The notes: a model not told the origin generated them from the sequence alone. A DNA stretch of 64,000 bases from Thermosediminibacter litoriperuensis (GCF_008124715.1 NZ_VNHO01000007.1:43066-107065), one strand, 5' to 3'; positions 52,717 to 61,366 are shown, counted from the first letter of the stretch. Numbers and translations: made by a program.

Positions 52717-53086
52717 CGGCCCTGCATCGAGCCTCTTGCGGGCTCCATGCAGGGCCGAAATCTTGGGCACCTCCGCTTTCGGGCTTACGCCCTGGCGGAA
52801 GTGCCCTTTTGCAGTAAAAGCGGTATAGAAAACAACAACCCCGGCTTCTGGCCGGGTAAATTATCGCCTCACGGCCTTTACAATTATAATATCCCGGCCT
52901 TGTGCTCCGGCAAGGGGTAAAGCTTTGCCGCGGTGAGCATAAACGGCCTCCGCCCCGTCCCTGGCGGGCCGGGTCCCCTCCAATTATCCCTCCCCGCGCC
53001 CCTTGCCTCCGCCCGGCCGTGATCTATTGTTGTAGCCAAGCCGTGAGGCGGCTCACGGCAGGGACGGGGGTCGGGAGTGCCGGGCA
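52717..53086 (+). repeat. 370-bp structured repeat, copy 2
   Basis: The same order of hairpins and long-range helices as copy 1, more similar to copy 3 than to copy 1. Hairpin 2 is fully paired (GGGCACCTCCGC/GCGGAAGTGCCC then TTTTG). GGCAAGGGG/CCCCTTGCC, CCCCGTCCCTG/CAGGGACGGGG and GCCGTGAG GCGG CTCACGGC are intact; the outer helix has one mismatch (ATCCCGGCC/GGCCGTGAT). Confidence 0.85.
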
Positions 53087-53180
53087 ATGAAGGGAGGTCA
53101 GGTGCATGAAGGTAGTTTCAGCTGTAATAGAAAATTTTATCAATTGTGATATAATAAAATGAGAAGGGGTTTGAAGTATT

Positions 53181-53495
53181 ATGGGAGAGTTTGATATAAA
53201 AATTATTAAAAAGCTAATCTTAAAAGGAAAGTGGTTGTTAAGTGATCACGCTTTAGAAAGGCTGATTGAACGTAATTTAAAAGTAGTGGATGTTTTAACT
53301 TCAATTCTTAATGGGGAAATATTAGAAGATTATCCAGAAGACCCACGGGGGCACAGTGTATTAATTTTAGGGAGGAAAGATGAAACATATATACATACAG
53401 TTTGCGGTTTAAAAGATGATTATTTAATTATAATTACAGCCTATATTCCAGAACCTCCGAAGTGGGTTGATGAAAGGACGAGAGGAGGCAAATAA
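53181..53495 (+). CDS. DUF4258-family protein (possible toxin of a TA-like pair)
   Basis: 104 residues: LLSDHALERLIERNLKVVDVLTSILNGEILEDYPEDPRGHSVLILGRKDETYIHTVCGLKDDYLIIITAYIPEPPKWVDERTR. This is the DUF4258 pattern (SxHAxERxxER ... IITxY.P), related to MqsR/RelE-like folds and often paired with a YgiT zinc-finger protein, as here. Low GC compared with flanking genes. Confidence 0.8.
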   Translation: MGEFDIKIIKKLILKGKWLLSDHALERLIERNLKVVDVLTSILNGEILEDYPEDPRGHSVLILGRKDETYIHTVCGLKDDYLIIITAYIPEPPKWVDERTRGGK

Positions 53496-53496
53496 A

Positions 53497-53727
53497 ATGA
53501 CTAAATGTTTGTATTGCAAAGGCACATTAGTGAGAAAAAGAGTCAGGGTTGAAAAATGGGTCAATGAAAAATTGATTGTAATAGAAAATGTCCCGGCCCT
53601 TGTATGTGAAGAATGCGGAGAAAAATACTATGACGCAGAGACGGCACTAAAACTCGATGAATTCTTATATGAGACTAAACCCGACAGAATTATTCAAGTA
53701 CCGGTTTTTGAATATAAGGAAGGATAA
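53497..53727 (+). CDS. YgiT/MqsA-type zinc-finger antitoxin-like protein
   Basis: 76 residues: CLYCKGTLVRKRVRVEKWVNEKLIVIENVPALVCEECGEKYYDAETALKLDEFLYE. Two CxxC pairs form the YgiT-type zinc finger; no helix-turn-helix is attached, so it is a short form. ATG 53497 follows GAGGCAAATAAA and lies directly after the DUF4258 gene's stop. Confidence 0.85.
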   Translation: MTKCLYCKGTLVRKRVRVEKWVNEKLIVIENVPALVCEECGEKYYDAETALKLDEFLYETKPDRIIQVPVFEYKEG

Positions 53728-53751
53728 ATACAAATTAAAAGAGGTGATCTT

Positions 53752-54690
53752 ATGAAGAAAATATTATCATTAACCCTTATCCTCCTATTCCTGGCCACTT
53801 TTTCTGCCATGGCGGAAGGCCAGAATGAAAAGCTGCCGTATCAGGAGCTGATAGACAAAGGTTTACTGTATAAAGAAGCCTGGAATAACCAAGGCGAATG
53901 GGAGATTGCCGAAGGGAGAGTAATGGAAGTAGCCTACCATCCGAGTCTGAGACTAGATAATGATAGGATCATAGCAGTTGCAGGGGATAAAAAATATGGA
54001 AGATTATATGATTTAACGGAGCGGTATAAAGTATCGGATTATTACTTGAGCCTATATAAGCCTGATACCCAGGAATTTTGGGATAGAGAAGCCAAGATAG
54101 GAAGGGCGGCAGCAAATGGGTTAATTACCATAAACGGCGTAAACTGGCAGGAGTCAAAATACAAAGACATGATATTAAAAGGGACTTTTGGAAGATGGCC
54201 TATGCTGAACGACCCGGCGTATCTCAAATACATGCTTGATCCGAAGTATAACGGGATGACTAACAAATACATATACTTCTGCGACGGCGTCGACCTTTAC
54301 CTTAACAGCGACAGGATGGACGTAAGGTACGAACTGAAAGAAACTAAAAAGAAACTGCCGATAAAGGTGTTCTCCGACGGCGGAAATTCCATGATACCGT
54401 TGAGAGGCGTGTTGGAAGAACTGGGAGCTGTCATAGACTACAACAGTAAGACGAAGGAAATCACGATAAATGACAAAGGACATACGGTCGTACTGAAACA
54501 GGGTTCCAACATCGCAAAAGTTGACGGTGTGGTCAAAAAAATGCCTAAGCCGGTCTATACGGTCAACGGATATACGGTAATACCGCTTCGGTTTGTGAGC
54601 GAGAATTTGGACCACTGGGTAGGATTTTTCCCTGAAGACGGCAACAGGATTGCAATTTTAAGGGCAAAACAAGGACCTCCGACAAGGTAA
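53752..54690 (+). CDS. Secreted protein with copper amine oxidase N-terminal-like domain
   Basis: 312 residues. A signal peptide (KKILSLTLILLFLATFSAMAEG) leads to a region of unknown fold, then a CuAO_N1 stalk domain (about residues 200-300: IKVFSDGGNSMIPLRGVLEELGAVIDYNSKTKEITINDKGHTVVLKQGSNIAKVDG...PVYTVNGYTVIPLRFVSENL). Such domains are common in surface proteins of thermophilic clostridia. It immediately precedes the giant PKD protein and is probably exported with it. Confidence 0.82.
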   Translation: MKKILSLTLILLFLATFSAMAEGQNEKLPYQELIDKGLLYKEAWNNQGEWEIAEGRVMEVAYHPSLRLDNDRIIAVAGDKKYGRLYDLTERYKVSDYYLSLYKPDTQEFWDREAKIGRAAANGLITINGVNWQESKYKDMILKGTFGRWPMLNDPAYLKYMLDPKYNGMTNKYIYFCDGVDLYLNSDRMDVRYELKETKKKLPIKVFSDGGNSMIPLRGVLEELGAVIDYNSKTKEITINDKGHTVVLKQGSNIAKVDGVVKKMPKPVYTVNGYTVIPLRFVSENLDHWVGFFPEDGNRIAILRAKQGPPTR

Positions 54691-54695
54691 CTAAA

Positions 54696-54731
54696 AAGGT
54701 GCTGTTTCAAAAAAGAAACAGCGCCTTTTTT
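54696..54731 (+). terminator. Terminator between the secreted protein and the PKD protein
   Basis: AAAAGGTGCTGTTTC AAAAAA GAAACAGCGCCTTTTTT: a long stem with one G-U pair and a run of T. Confidence 0.88.
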
Positions 54732-54762
54732 ATGCTTTAAATATTGGAAAGGAGCTGATATT

Positions 54763-57700
54763 TTGAGGCGGTATAAGAATGTTATTTCCCTCATTCTTGT
54801 CATTTGTATTTCTATCGGCCTATTGCCGATGCCTCCGACCGAGACAGCACTGGCCGCATTGATAGACGACACCGGGGACTTAAACCTGAAGAACAACGAC
54901 CCGGTGACGATGAGTCCTGCTCCGTCAATAAACAAAGTCCCCAACCCCATACCTCCTGATGGCCAGGTTGTATTTTCTGGCAAGTGGAGCGTATACGTAG
55001 ACGGGAAATTGGTGGGATACGACAAAGCGGTAAAAAACCTCGTCAAGTCGCAGAAAAAAGCCGAACAATTCAACTTTGTGCAGTTTAGCAAGATCGACCA
55101 GTGGGTTTCCGTATTAGATGGCGACCCTATATTCGTCAATGCCAATAAAAACAAGTTTAAAGTAACTATATCGGGGTCTCAGAGGATATATCTCCCGTAT
55201 CTTGCGAGCCTATGCGGCGCATATGTCGGGAAGTGGGAGACCGACGGCATAGAGGGTGCGACGGGTAATGTGTATATCGGCACGAGGCCCAGGCCTAAAG
55301 CGAATATCGGTGTGCCGCAGTCGATCAAGGAAGGCAGTCCGGTCAAGATAACTCTAAGCGGACAGACTTTTTCGATACTGCATGATGATGTGGCAGAAGC
55401 ATTAGGAATTCCGACAGAACAGGTTATAGTCTCTTTCAATATCGACGGCCAGCCCGTCTTCAGCGGGAAGACCTTGAACAACACTAACAACTATAGCGAG
55501 ACGATAACGCGGACGTTTACCGCCGGGACACATACGCTGACGCTGTTCGTAAAAGATAACGTAAACAGATACACCAGAAAAGACGTGACGATAAACGTTC
55601 AGGGTACACCCCCTCCCCCGCCGCCTGCGGGGAATATAAACGCCGACCTTAAGATGACTTTAAACCCGCCAGCACTGAAGACAGGGACGACAGGCGATAT
55701 AAACGTCTCCCTTGACGCCACGGGGTGCACTTCTACAGGCAGCGGGCCTTTTGCTTACCGCTGGTGGGTAAAGCTTAACAATACGTATGTCACTCCTTCC
55801 GACGGCGTAAATCCCGGCGACGGCAGTCCCTATTTCTCAATCGTCGCAAGGAATGCAAAACCCGGCGATGTAATATGGGCCAAAGTTAAGGTTTACGACT
55901 ACTCGCTCAATAAATCCAGCGAAGCAGAGACGCAGAGGACAGTCCTAGAAGAAGGTGTAGAACCGCCGGAAGAGCCTGAACCCGAACCGGAACCCGGGCC
56001 GATAAATACACCTCCGGTCGCTAAGTTTAAAATGCCGTCCAAGACCGGGCAAGGGACTACCGTAAACGTAATAAATCAGTCTTACGACCCCGACGGCGAA
56101 ATTGTGGACGTCGAATGGGACGTATCCCCTTCTTCAGGCGTAAACAAAAATTTAGGCTTCAGCGGCGGCACGATCACTTTCAATAAGACGGGGACTTACG
56201 AGGTTACTTTGACGGTTACCGACGACTTCGGTGATAGTGATAGTATGACGAGGACTATCGAAGTCACTAATGAGCCGCCCGTAGCAGTCATATCAGCTCC
56301 GGATGAAGTTGTCCAGGGCGACGATGTGGTAATACGCTCCAACTCCTATGACCCGGACGGAGAGATAGCGGTCCACCGGTGGTCTGTATCTCCCTCCACA
56401 GGAGTAATGGGGACGCTGGAAGGGGAAAAGTCCACGATATGGTTTGACAAGCCCGGAGAATACACTATCAGCCTTACCGTCGAGGACGAATTCGGCCTTG
56501 AGGATACAACCCAGAAAACAATCACCGTAAAACCCGCAATTCCGGTAGCATACTTCGATTACTCTGGAACCCTGAAAGAAAACCGCAAAATAGTGCTCGA
56601 CGCCTCCAACAGCCGGACCTCTGCCCGTTACCCGATGGTGTGGGGAGCCACCGAATGGCAGATCATACCGCCGGCTGGAGGATCGGCGTCTGATATAAAA
56701 ATAGTTTCATCGCCTGACATGAAGACCAGGACGGTGCTTTTCAAGAAGGCCGGAGATTATACCGTTCGAGTTAGGGTGAAGAACAGCGCCGGCCATTATT
56801 CTGAATGGTACGAGAGGACGCTTTCAATCGCTCCGGATCTCCCACCCGTTGCCGACTTCTTCGTGATGGCGACGGTGCTTAGAGACCCCCAAAATGGGAA
56901 CAAGGCGAAGATAGAGCTTATCGATTCTTCTTATTCACCCGACGGCGACTACATCGTACAGAGGATATGGCGTTACAAATACGACAGTAATAACAACGGA
57001 AGTTTCGACGACGAGAACTGGGTTACGCTGGACAGCGGGAACAATATAAACCCCGTCCTATATACGACGCAGGTGGGTAAATATCTATTTGAACTTTCGA
57101 TTAAGGAAGATTTCGGCGAAGAAACGATAAGTGAATTCATATCTCTATCCGACTACAGGACGGACGACACTTCGGACAAGCCATTGAACGACAAGATATG
57201 CGAAGTGATAAACCTCCAGCCCGTAGTTGACTTCGAGGTACTGAAGAGGCCCAAGGTTGACGTGGTATTCACCGTCGGCAAGGCCGACTCAAGCAAGACG
57301 CAAAACCTAAACAGCAAGATAAACAGCATCGTGCAGACTAAACTTGCCGCCAAAAACATAGATGCGCGCATAGAAGCGATTGAAACCGCAACGACTTCCA
57401 CACAGACCCAGGACCCTTCTACTATATTCTCGAACTGGGTAAGTTTCTACGTTGGCGGGTCCGGGACACCGCCATCAAACGCATGGAGCTATGACACCAG
57501 CCTGAACGCCGTTGTCTGTAACATAAGCAGCAGGCCTGCGGTTGGATGGTACAACCCCAACGCATTTCCTACGAAAGACCTGACGGTAAACTATAAGCTG
57601 GGTATCCGCAGCGACGCTAATGATTTCGAACATGGCGAAATGGGATTTATGTTCCGGATGAAGGATGTAAACAACTATTACGTATATATCATAGACAATC

Positions 57701-60330
57701 ATGATGCCTGCGGTAATGTGCGTTATAATCAGAGAAGCGTGCTCGCAAAAGTGGTCAACGGCAGCTTCCAGGTGATAAAAACCGGCGGGTCTTTCCCGTA
57801 TTTCTACCGCGGGCAGACGTGGAACGTAAGGATAGAGGTCAAGGGCAACAACATCAAGATATACAGAGATGGCAGCCTTGACATTGAATGGACGGACACG
57901 GATCCCAATTACTACAGCCAGGGAAGTTACGGATTTTATGTCTGGGACCAGCCCAGTGCATATTACAAAGACATTCAGATTACTACGGAAAGTATCAAAA
58001 CCTTGGACGAAGCACTGAAGACGACCACCTGGCGGGACAACTCCATCAGGTTCTTGGTGAATATAAGCGACGTAGAGCTGCCGGAGCTCAACGACCAGGT
58101 CAAACTGGGCGATATCCTCTCTAGGATGCTTTCCGCTGGTGCGTACTTCATAGGCCTCGGCACGGACACCAACAGGTCACAGTACCAGACCTTCATATCG
58201 AGGAACGACGGGAAGGGCGTGTTTTACTACAATACGAACATGGATACAGCGCTCAACCAGGTTGCCGACTACATCATAAGCATAGTTGAGTCCATGCCGA
58301 AGGTTATAGAGCAATACGTGCTGCTCGGCGAGGAAGTAACCTACAACACATACTACAGCGACACGGAAAACGACCCGAAATACCAGGAGCGATGGATATA
58401 CCAGCATGACCCCAACTACTTCGAAAATAGTCTCGGCCTCGCTCCTTTTAACGGACAGTTCCTATCGGGGCCCGTTACGGTGTTCGACAAGGTCGGCAAG
58501 TACGACGTTGTATTTCAGGCGCGCGACAATCCCAAATACGATGATAGATTCGATAATTACCGCCTCTGGAGCTATATGCCGCTAAACAAACTGATACTCT
58601 ACGTCCACAGAAAACCGATAGCTTCGTTTACCGCGAATTTGAATCCGGTAGGCGGCGGTTCTATGGTACTTACGGAAGACTTCGAGGATACCAATTATGC
58701 ATTTTCCTTCTCCAGCAACTGGGTGAGGAGCATGGCCCAAAAATATGCCGGGCAGTATTCGTACAAAAATGCTTCAATAGGACACTACAGTTCCACTTCG
58801 GTGCAGTTCACCTATACGGTGCCGTCTACGGCGAAAAATGCGAGGATAAGCTTTTACTATCTCGTAAGGTCAGAAGCTAACTTTGACTTCTTTAATTTCT
58901 ATGTAAACGGAAAGAGGCTGATCCGTACTTCGGGCTACGGCAACTGGACGTACTTCTCCTACCAGCTTACACCCGGCACGACGTACATTTTCAAATTCGA
59001 ATATACCAAGGACGGTTCCGTAAGCGTTGACGATGATGCGGCTTACATCGATAATCTTGTCGTCCAATACGATGGCGCAATAACCTCGTATAGTGTACAG
59101 CTAACCTCGACCTCTCACGATCTCGACCATCAATCTGAGCCCGGCAAGGGCATCGTGGCGGAGGAATGGAAGTGGAAGGAAACCACGGCTGCGTCCTGGA
59201 ATTCCGGCAAACCGACATCGTTTGGAGTAAATAAGACTTACCTTGTGTGGTTGAGAGTCCAAGATAAGGAAGGTACGTGGAGCGACCCGTACGTCTCCGT
59301 GCTCTCCACCATGCAGGTGAATCTAGCTCCGATAGCGATATTTACGGTTGATCCGAACACGCAGGTGGTAAACAAGACCATATCCATATCGGACATGAGC
59401 TACGACCCGAACGGCGATCCAATCGCAGAAAGGGCTTGGCGCGTCCAGAAACCTGACGGGACGTGGATAAATTACGGCAGCACGCCGCCGACTAACATAC
59501 CTTCGCTGGGGGTTGGGATTTATACCATAGAGCTTAAAGTCCGGGACAATCCGCAGTTCGGAACACCCCTCTGGTCGGAGCCATATACTCAGCAAGTGAC
59601 GGTGATACCCGAAAACAATAAACCCGTTGCCCGCTTCACCATCGGCCCCAACCCCGTAGTAGCCGACGAACCCTATACGTTGAACGACACCAGCTACGAC
59701 CCCGACGGCGATCCCATCGTGGCCAGAGAGTGGAAAGTGCAGAAGCCGGACGGGACATGGGTTACGATCACCCAGTGGAGGCCAATTTTCGAAGAAATGG
59801 GTTTAGGTGACGACGGCACGTACCGGATCCAGCTTCGCGTCCTGGACGACCCGAGCCGCAGGCATCCCGCCCTCACGCCGATGTGGTCCGACCCATACGT
59901 TGTGACCGTTCAGGTCCAGGGAAGGCTTATAGTAATAGGAGATTCCAACAAAACCACATACAAAGCCGGAGAAGCCATGATACTCTATGCCAGGACCGAA
60001 GGGAAAGCTTACCGGGTGGAGGCCAGTATGTGGTATCCAAAGAATGAATTCAGTTCCTCGAACGTTACAACCCTGGTACCGGATACTCCCCTGACTTCGC
60101 CTCCGCAGGACGTCATGACCTGGCATACGAAGCATACAAAAGCAGAAGGCCGCGACGTGGTGGTGATCATACCCAGGAACATGCCAGACGGCAACTACCA
60201 GGTGGTGTTCACCGCCTATAAACAGTTGGCCGGCGGTGGGACGAAAACGGCAACAGACACCATTACGGTAAGGGTAAAAGGCACGATATACGACCATTCG
60301 AAATCGCAGATCATCGGTCCGAGGTTCTGA
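54763..60330 (+). CDS. Giant secreted PKD-repeat surface protein
   Basis: 1,855 residues with a signal peptide (NVISLILVICISIGLLPMPPTETALAA). Several PKD/Ig-like repeats carry the S/NSYDPDGEI and TYEVTLTVTDDFG hallmarks (about residues 420-690, then 1520-1720). A split VWA-like region (VDVVFTVGKADSSK about 830; NSIRFLVNISDVELPELNDQVKLGDILSRMLSAGAYFIGLGT about 1090-1130) is interrupted by a LamG/lectin-like module (WVSFYVGGSG...DLTVNYKLGIRSD...YYVYIIDNHD...GFYVWDQ). A jelly-roll-like module follows (about 1305-1440). TTG start. There is no LPxTG or C-terminal membrane anchor. Probably an adhesin or mating-pair stabiliser. Confidence 0.85.
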   Translation: MRRYKNVISLILVICISIGLLPMPPTETALAALIDDTGDLNLKNNDPVTMSPAPSINKVPNPIPPDGQVVFSGKWSVYVDGKLVGYDKAVKNLVKSQKKAEQFNFVQFSKIDQWVSVLDGDPIFVNANKNKFKVTISGSQRIYLPYLASLCGAYVGKWETDGIEGATGNVYIGTRPRPKANIGVPQSIKEGSPVKITLSGQTFSILHDDVAEALGIPTEQVIVSFNIDGQPVFSGKTLNNTNNYSETITRTFTAGTHTLTLFVKDNVNRYTRKDVTINVQGTPPPPPPAGNINADLKMTLNPPALKTGTTGDINVSLDATGCTSTGSGPFAYRWWVKLNNTYVTPSDGVNPGDGSPYFSIVARNAKPGDVIWAKVKVYDYSLNKSSEAETQRTVLEEGVEPPEEPEPEPEPGPINTPPVAKFKMPSKTGQGTTVNVINQSYDPDGEIVDVEWDVSPSSGVNKNLGFSGGTITFNKTGTYEVTLTVTDDFGDSDSMTRTIEVTNEPPVAVISAPDEVVQGDDVVIRSNSYDPDGEIAVHRWSVSPSTGVMGTLEGEKSTIWFDKPGEYTISLTVEDEFGLEDTTQKTITVKPAIPVAYFDYSGTLKENRKIVLDASNSRTSARYPMVWGATEWQIIPPAGGSASDIKIVSSPDMKTRTVLFKKAGDYTVRVRVKNSAGHYSEWYERTLSIAPDLPPVADFFVMATVLRDPQNGNKAKIELIDSSYSPDGDYIVQRIWRYKYDSNNNGSFDDENWVTLDSGNNINPVLYTTQVGKYLFELSIKEDFGEETISEFISLSDYRTDDTSDKPLNDKICEVINLQPVVDFEVLKRPKVDVVFTVGKADSSKTQNLNSKINSIVQTKLAAKNIDARIEAIETATTSTQTQDPSTIFSNWVSFYVGGSGTPPSNAWSYDTSLNAVVCNISSRPAVGWYNPNAFPTKDLTVNYKLGIRSDANDFEHGEMGFMFRMKDVNNYYVYIIDNHDACGNVRYNQRSVLAKVVNGSFQVIKTGGSFPYFYRGQTWNVRIEVKGNNIKIYRDGSLDIEWTDTDPNYYSQGSYGFYVWDQPSAYYKDIQITTESIKTLDEALKTTTWRDNSIRFLVNISDVELPELNDQVKLGDILSRMLSAGAYFIGLGTDTNRSQYQTFISRNDGKGVFYYNTNMDTALNQVADYIISIVESMPKVIEQYVLLGEEVTYNTYYSDTENDPKYQERWIYQHDPNYFENSLGLAPFNGQFLSGPVTVFDKVGKYDVVFQARDNPKYDDRFDNYRLWSYMPLNKLILYVHRKPIASFTANLNPVGGGSMVLTEDFEDTNYAFSFSSNWVRSMAQKYAGQYSYKNASIGHYSSTSVQFTYTVPSTAKNARISFYYLVRSEANFDFFNFYVNGKRLIRTSGYGNWTYFSYQLTPGTTYIFKFEYTKDGSVSVDDDAAYIDNLVVQYDGAITSYSVQLTSTSHDLDHQSEPGKGIVAEEWKWKETTAASWNSGKPTSFGVNKTYLVWLRVQDKEGTWSDPYVSVLSTMQVNLAPIAIFTVDPNTQVVNKTISISDMSYDPNGDPIAERAWRVQKPDGTWINYGSTPPTNIPSLGVGIYTIELKVRDNPQFGTPLWSEPYTQQVTVIPENNKPVARFTIGPNPVVADEPYTLNDTSYDPDGDPIVAREWKVQKPDGTWVTITQWRPIFEEMGLGDDGTYRIQLRVLDDPSRRHPALTPMWSDPYVVTVQVQGRLIVIGDSNKTTYKAGEAMILYARTEGKAYRVEASMWYPKNEFSSSNVTTLVPDTPLTSPPQDVMTWHTKHTKAEGRDVVVIIPRNMPDGNYQVVFTAYKQLAGGGTKTATDTITVRVKGTIYDHSKSQIIGPRF

Positions 60331-60338
60331 CATAAATG

Positions 60339-60704
60339 ACCCTGCATCGAGCCTCTGGTGGGCCATGCAGGGCCGAAATCTTGGGCACCTCCGCTTTCGG
60401 GCTTACGCCCTGGCGGAAGTGCCCTTTTGCAGTAAAAGCGGTATAAAAATAACAACAACCCCGGCCTCCGGCCGGGTAAATTATCGCCTCACGGCCTTAG
60501 CCATTATAACATCCCGGTGTGGCCTCCGGCAAGGGGTCCGCTTCGCCGCGGTGAGCATAAACGGCCTTCGCCCCGTCCCTGGCGGGCCGGGTCCCCTCCA
60601 ATTATCCCTCCCCGCGCCCCTTGCCTCCGCCCGGCCGGGATCTTCTTTGGTAGCCTAGCCATGAGGCGGCTCACGGCAGGGACGGGAATCGGAAGTGCCG
60701 GGCC
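60339..60704 (+). repeat. 370-bp structured repeat, copy 3
   Basis: The third direct copy, 8 bp after the PKD gene stop. GGCAAGGGG/CCCCTTGCC and CCCGTCCCTG/CAGGGACGGG are kept; outer helix ATCCCGG/CCGGGAT; the small hairpin changes CCGCC/GGCGG to TCGCC/GGCGG (a G-U pair), while GCCATGAG/CTCACGGC gains one A-C mismatch. Most changes fall in loops or keep pairing. Confidence 0.85.
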
Positions 60705-60737
60705 AGTGAAGAGAGGTGAAAACAAAAAAAACCGGTG

Positions 60738-60767
60738 TTGTCCGGCTACGTAAATATTTGGTATAAT
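60738..60767 (+). promoter_or_regulatory. Promoter of the structured leader/29-codon ORF
   Basis: TTGTCC (60738-60743), an 18-bp spacer and TATAAT (60762-60767) predict transcription from about 60775, just upstream of the structured leader. Confidence 0.6.
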
Positions 60768-60774
60768 TAATTTG

Positions 60775-60897
60775 TTAAGGCAAGTGGCAAATACCCCCTC
60801 CCTTGTTCGAGAGGCCGAAAGGTTCGAAGCCTGACGGTCTCACCTGGGAGGTGCCGGTGTCGGCGGTGTGGAATTTACCACACTGCAAGGGAGGGGG
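60775..60897 (+). ncRNA. Structured leader that sequesters a ribosome binding site
   Basis: CCCCCTCCCTTG (60794-60805) and CAAGGGAGGGGG (60886-60897) form a perfect 12-bp helix. The 3' arm is the ribosome binding site of the downstream ORF. Inside lie hairpins CACCT GGG AGGTG, CCG GTGT CGG and GTGTGG AATTTA CCACAC, giving a multibranched RNA. It matches no riboswitch class I know. A type I toxin mRNA leader is the best analogy. Confidence 0.6.
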
Positions 60898-60906
60898 TGA
60901 TGCGAT

Positions 60907-60996
60907 ATGCAATATGTAATCACCATAGTCAAATCTCTGCTAAAGTTTGAATTTGAAATCGAAATAAGAATAGCCATAAAAAAGAAAGTAGCTTAA
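60907..60996 (+). CDS. 29-residue peptide, possible type I toxin
   Basis: MQYVITIVKSLLKFEFEIEI... (29 residues) ends TAA at 60994. The N-terminal half could be an amphipathic helix. The second half alternates hydrophobic and charged residues (FEFEIEIRIAIKKK), an amphipathic strand pattern, and the end is basic. It has a strong but sequestered GGGAGGGGG site 9 bp upstream. It lacks the long hydrophobic segment of most type I toxins, so the toxin idea rests on gene layout. Confidence 0.45.
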   Translation: MQYVITIVKSLLKFEFEIEIRIAIKKKVA

Positions 60997-61060
60997 AAAA
61001 AGCTACAATCTCTTAAAGCCACGATCTACCATTCTCCACACTTACCTCATCGGCACTTCA
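60975..61060 (-). ncRNA. Putative antisense RNA convergent with the 29-codon ORF
   Basis: On the minus strand TTGATA (61095-61090), an 18-bp spacer and TATAAT (61071-61066) predict transcription from about 61060 leftwards. The hairpin GTAGCT TTTTTTA AGCTAC followed by TTTCTTTTTT ends it at about 60975. The RNA of about 85 nt would overlap the 3' end of the small ORF, as antitoxin RNAs such as RatA and SR4 do. Confidence 0.45.
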
Positions 61061-61155
61061 CTTATATTATACCTCTTTTAATTCGTATTTATCAATAGTT
61101 TTTTAAAAAGACTATCGTTAGGTACGGTTCGTGGAAAGGTGTCTTTCCGCCCAGT

Positions 61156-61184
61156 TTCCGCCCAAAATTAAAATTTGGGCGGAA
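61156..61184. repeat. Perfect inverted repeat
   Basis: TTCCGCCCAAA ATTAAAA TTTGGGCGGAA is an 11-bp perfect palindrome; a partial extra copy of the left arm (TTTCCGCCCA) lies directly before it. It may be a terminator without a U-run, or a recombinase or repressor site near the element end. Confidence 0.55.
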
Positions 61185-61277
61185 TGATTAATGAAAAGAA
61201 CAGATATTCGCCATGATGAAACCCTTGATATTCCTGACATATCCATAAATCATGATATAAAAGAATAAGTTATACAA

Positions 61278-61325
61278 GCACTCGTAATGCGCAGGTCGTG
61301 GGTTCGAATCGCACCATCAGCTCCA
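61278..61325 (+). pseudogene. tRNA-Thr (CGU) 3'-half fragment
   Basis: From the anticodon loop (CTCGTAA) to CCATCAGCTCCA the sequence reads as a tRNA-Thr, but the 5' half is replaced by AT-rich unrelated DNA. The T stem has one mismatch (GTGGG/CGCAC instead of CCCAC). This is a typical scar of integration at a tRNA gene and marks a right end or an older junction. Confidence 0.75.
61311..61318. other. Candidate right attachment core (attR)
   Basis: GCACCATC is identical to 23118-23125 at the tRNA-Leu junction. The G that makes the match exact is also the base that breaks the tRNA-Thr T stem. Confidence 0.3.
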
Positions 61326-61333
61326 GAGAACAT

Positions 61334-61366
61334 AAGGCTTCCAAGAAAAATCCCGGAAGCCTTTTT
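61334..61366 (+). terminator. Terminator after the tRNA-Thr fragment
   Basis: AAGGCTTCC ... GGAAGCCTTTTT, 7-bp core stem plus U-run. Probably the original terminator of a tRNA operon. Confidence 0.8.

Noticed and set aside
54763..60330. Tandem PKD repeats as a recent DNA duplication
   Set aside because: The PKD units are similar in protein motif but clearly diverged in DNA, so they are old domain repeats.
60365..60658. A 97-codon ORF (MQGRNLGHLRFRAYALAEV...) inside repeat copy 3, with similar starts in copies 1 and 2
   Set aside because: The frame breaks at different places in the three copies while base pairing is kept, so the conservation is at RNA/DNA level, not protein.
60775..60897. 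Group II intron domain or known riboswitch at the structured leader
   Set aside because: No domain V signature, no reverse transcriptase, and none of the conserved motifs of cobalamin, SAM, TPP, glycine, cyclic-di-GMP or T-box leaders are visible.
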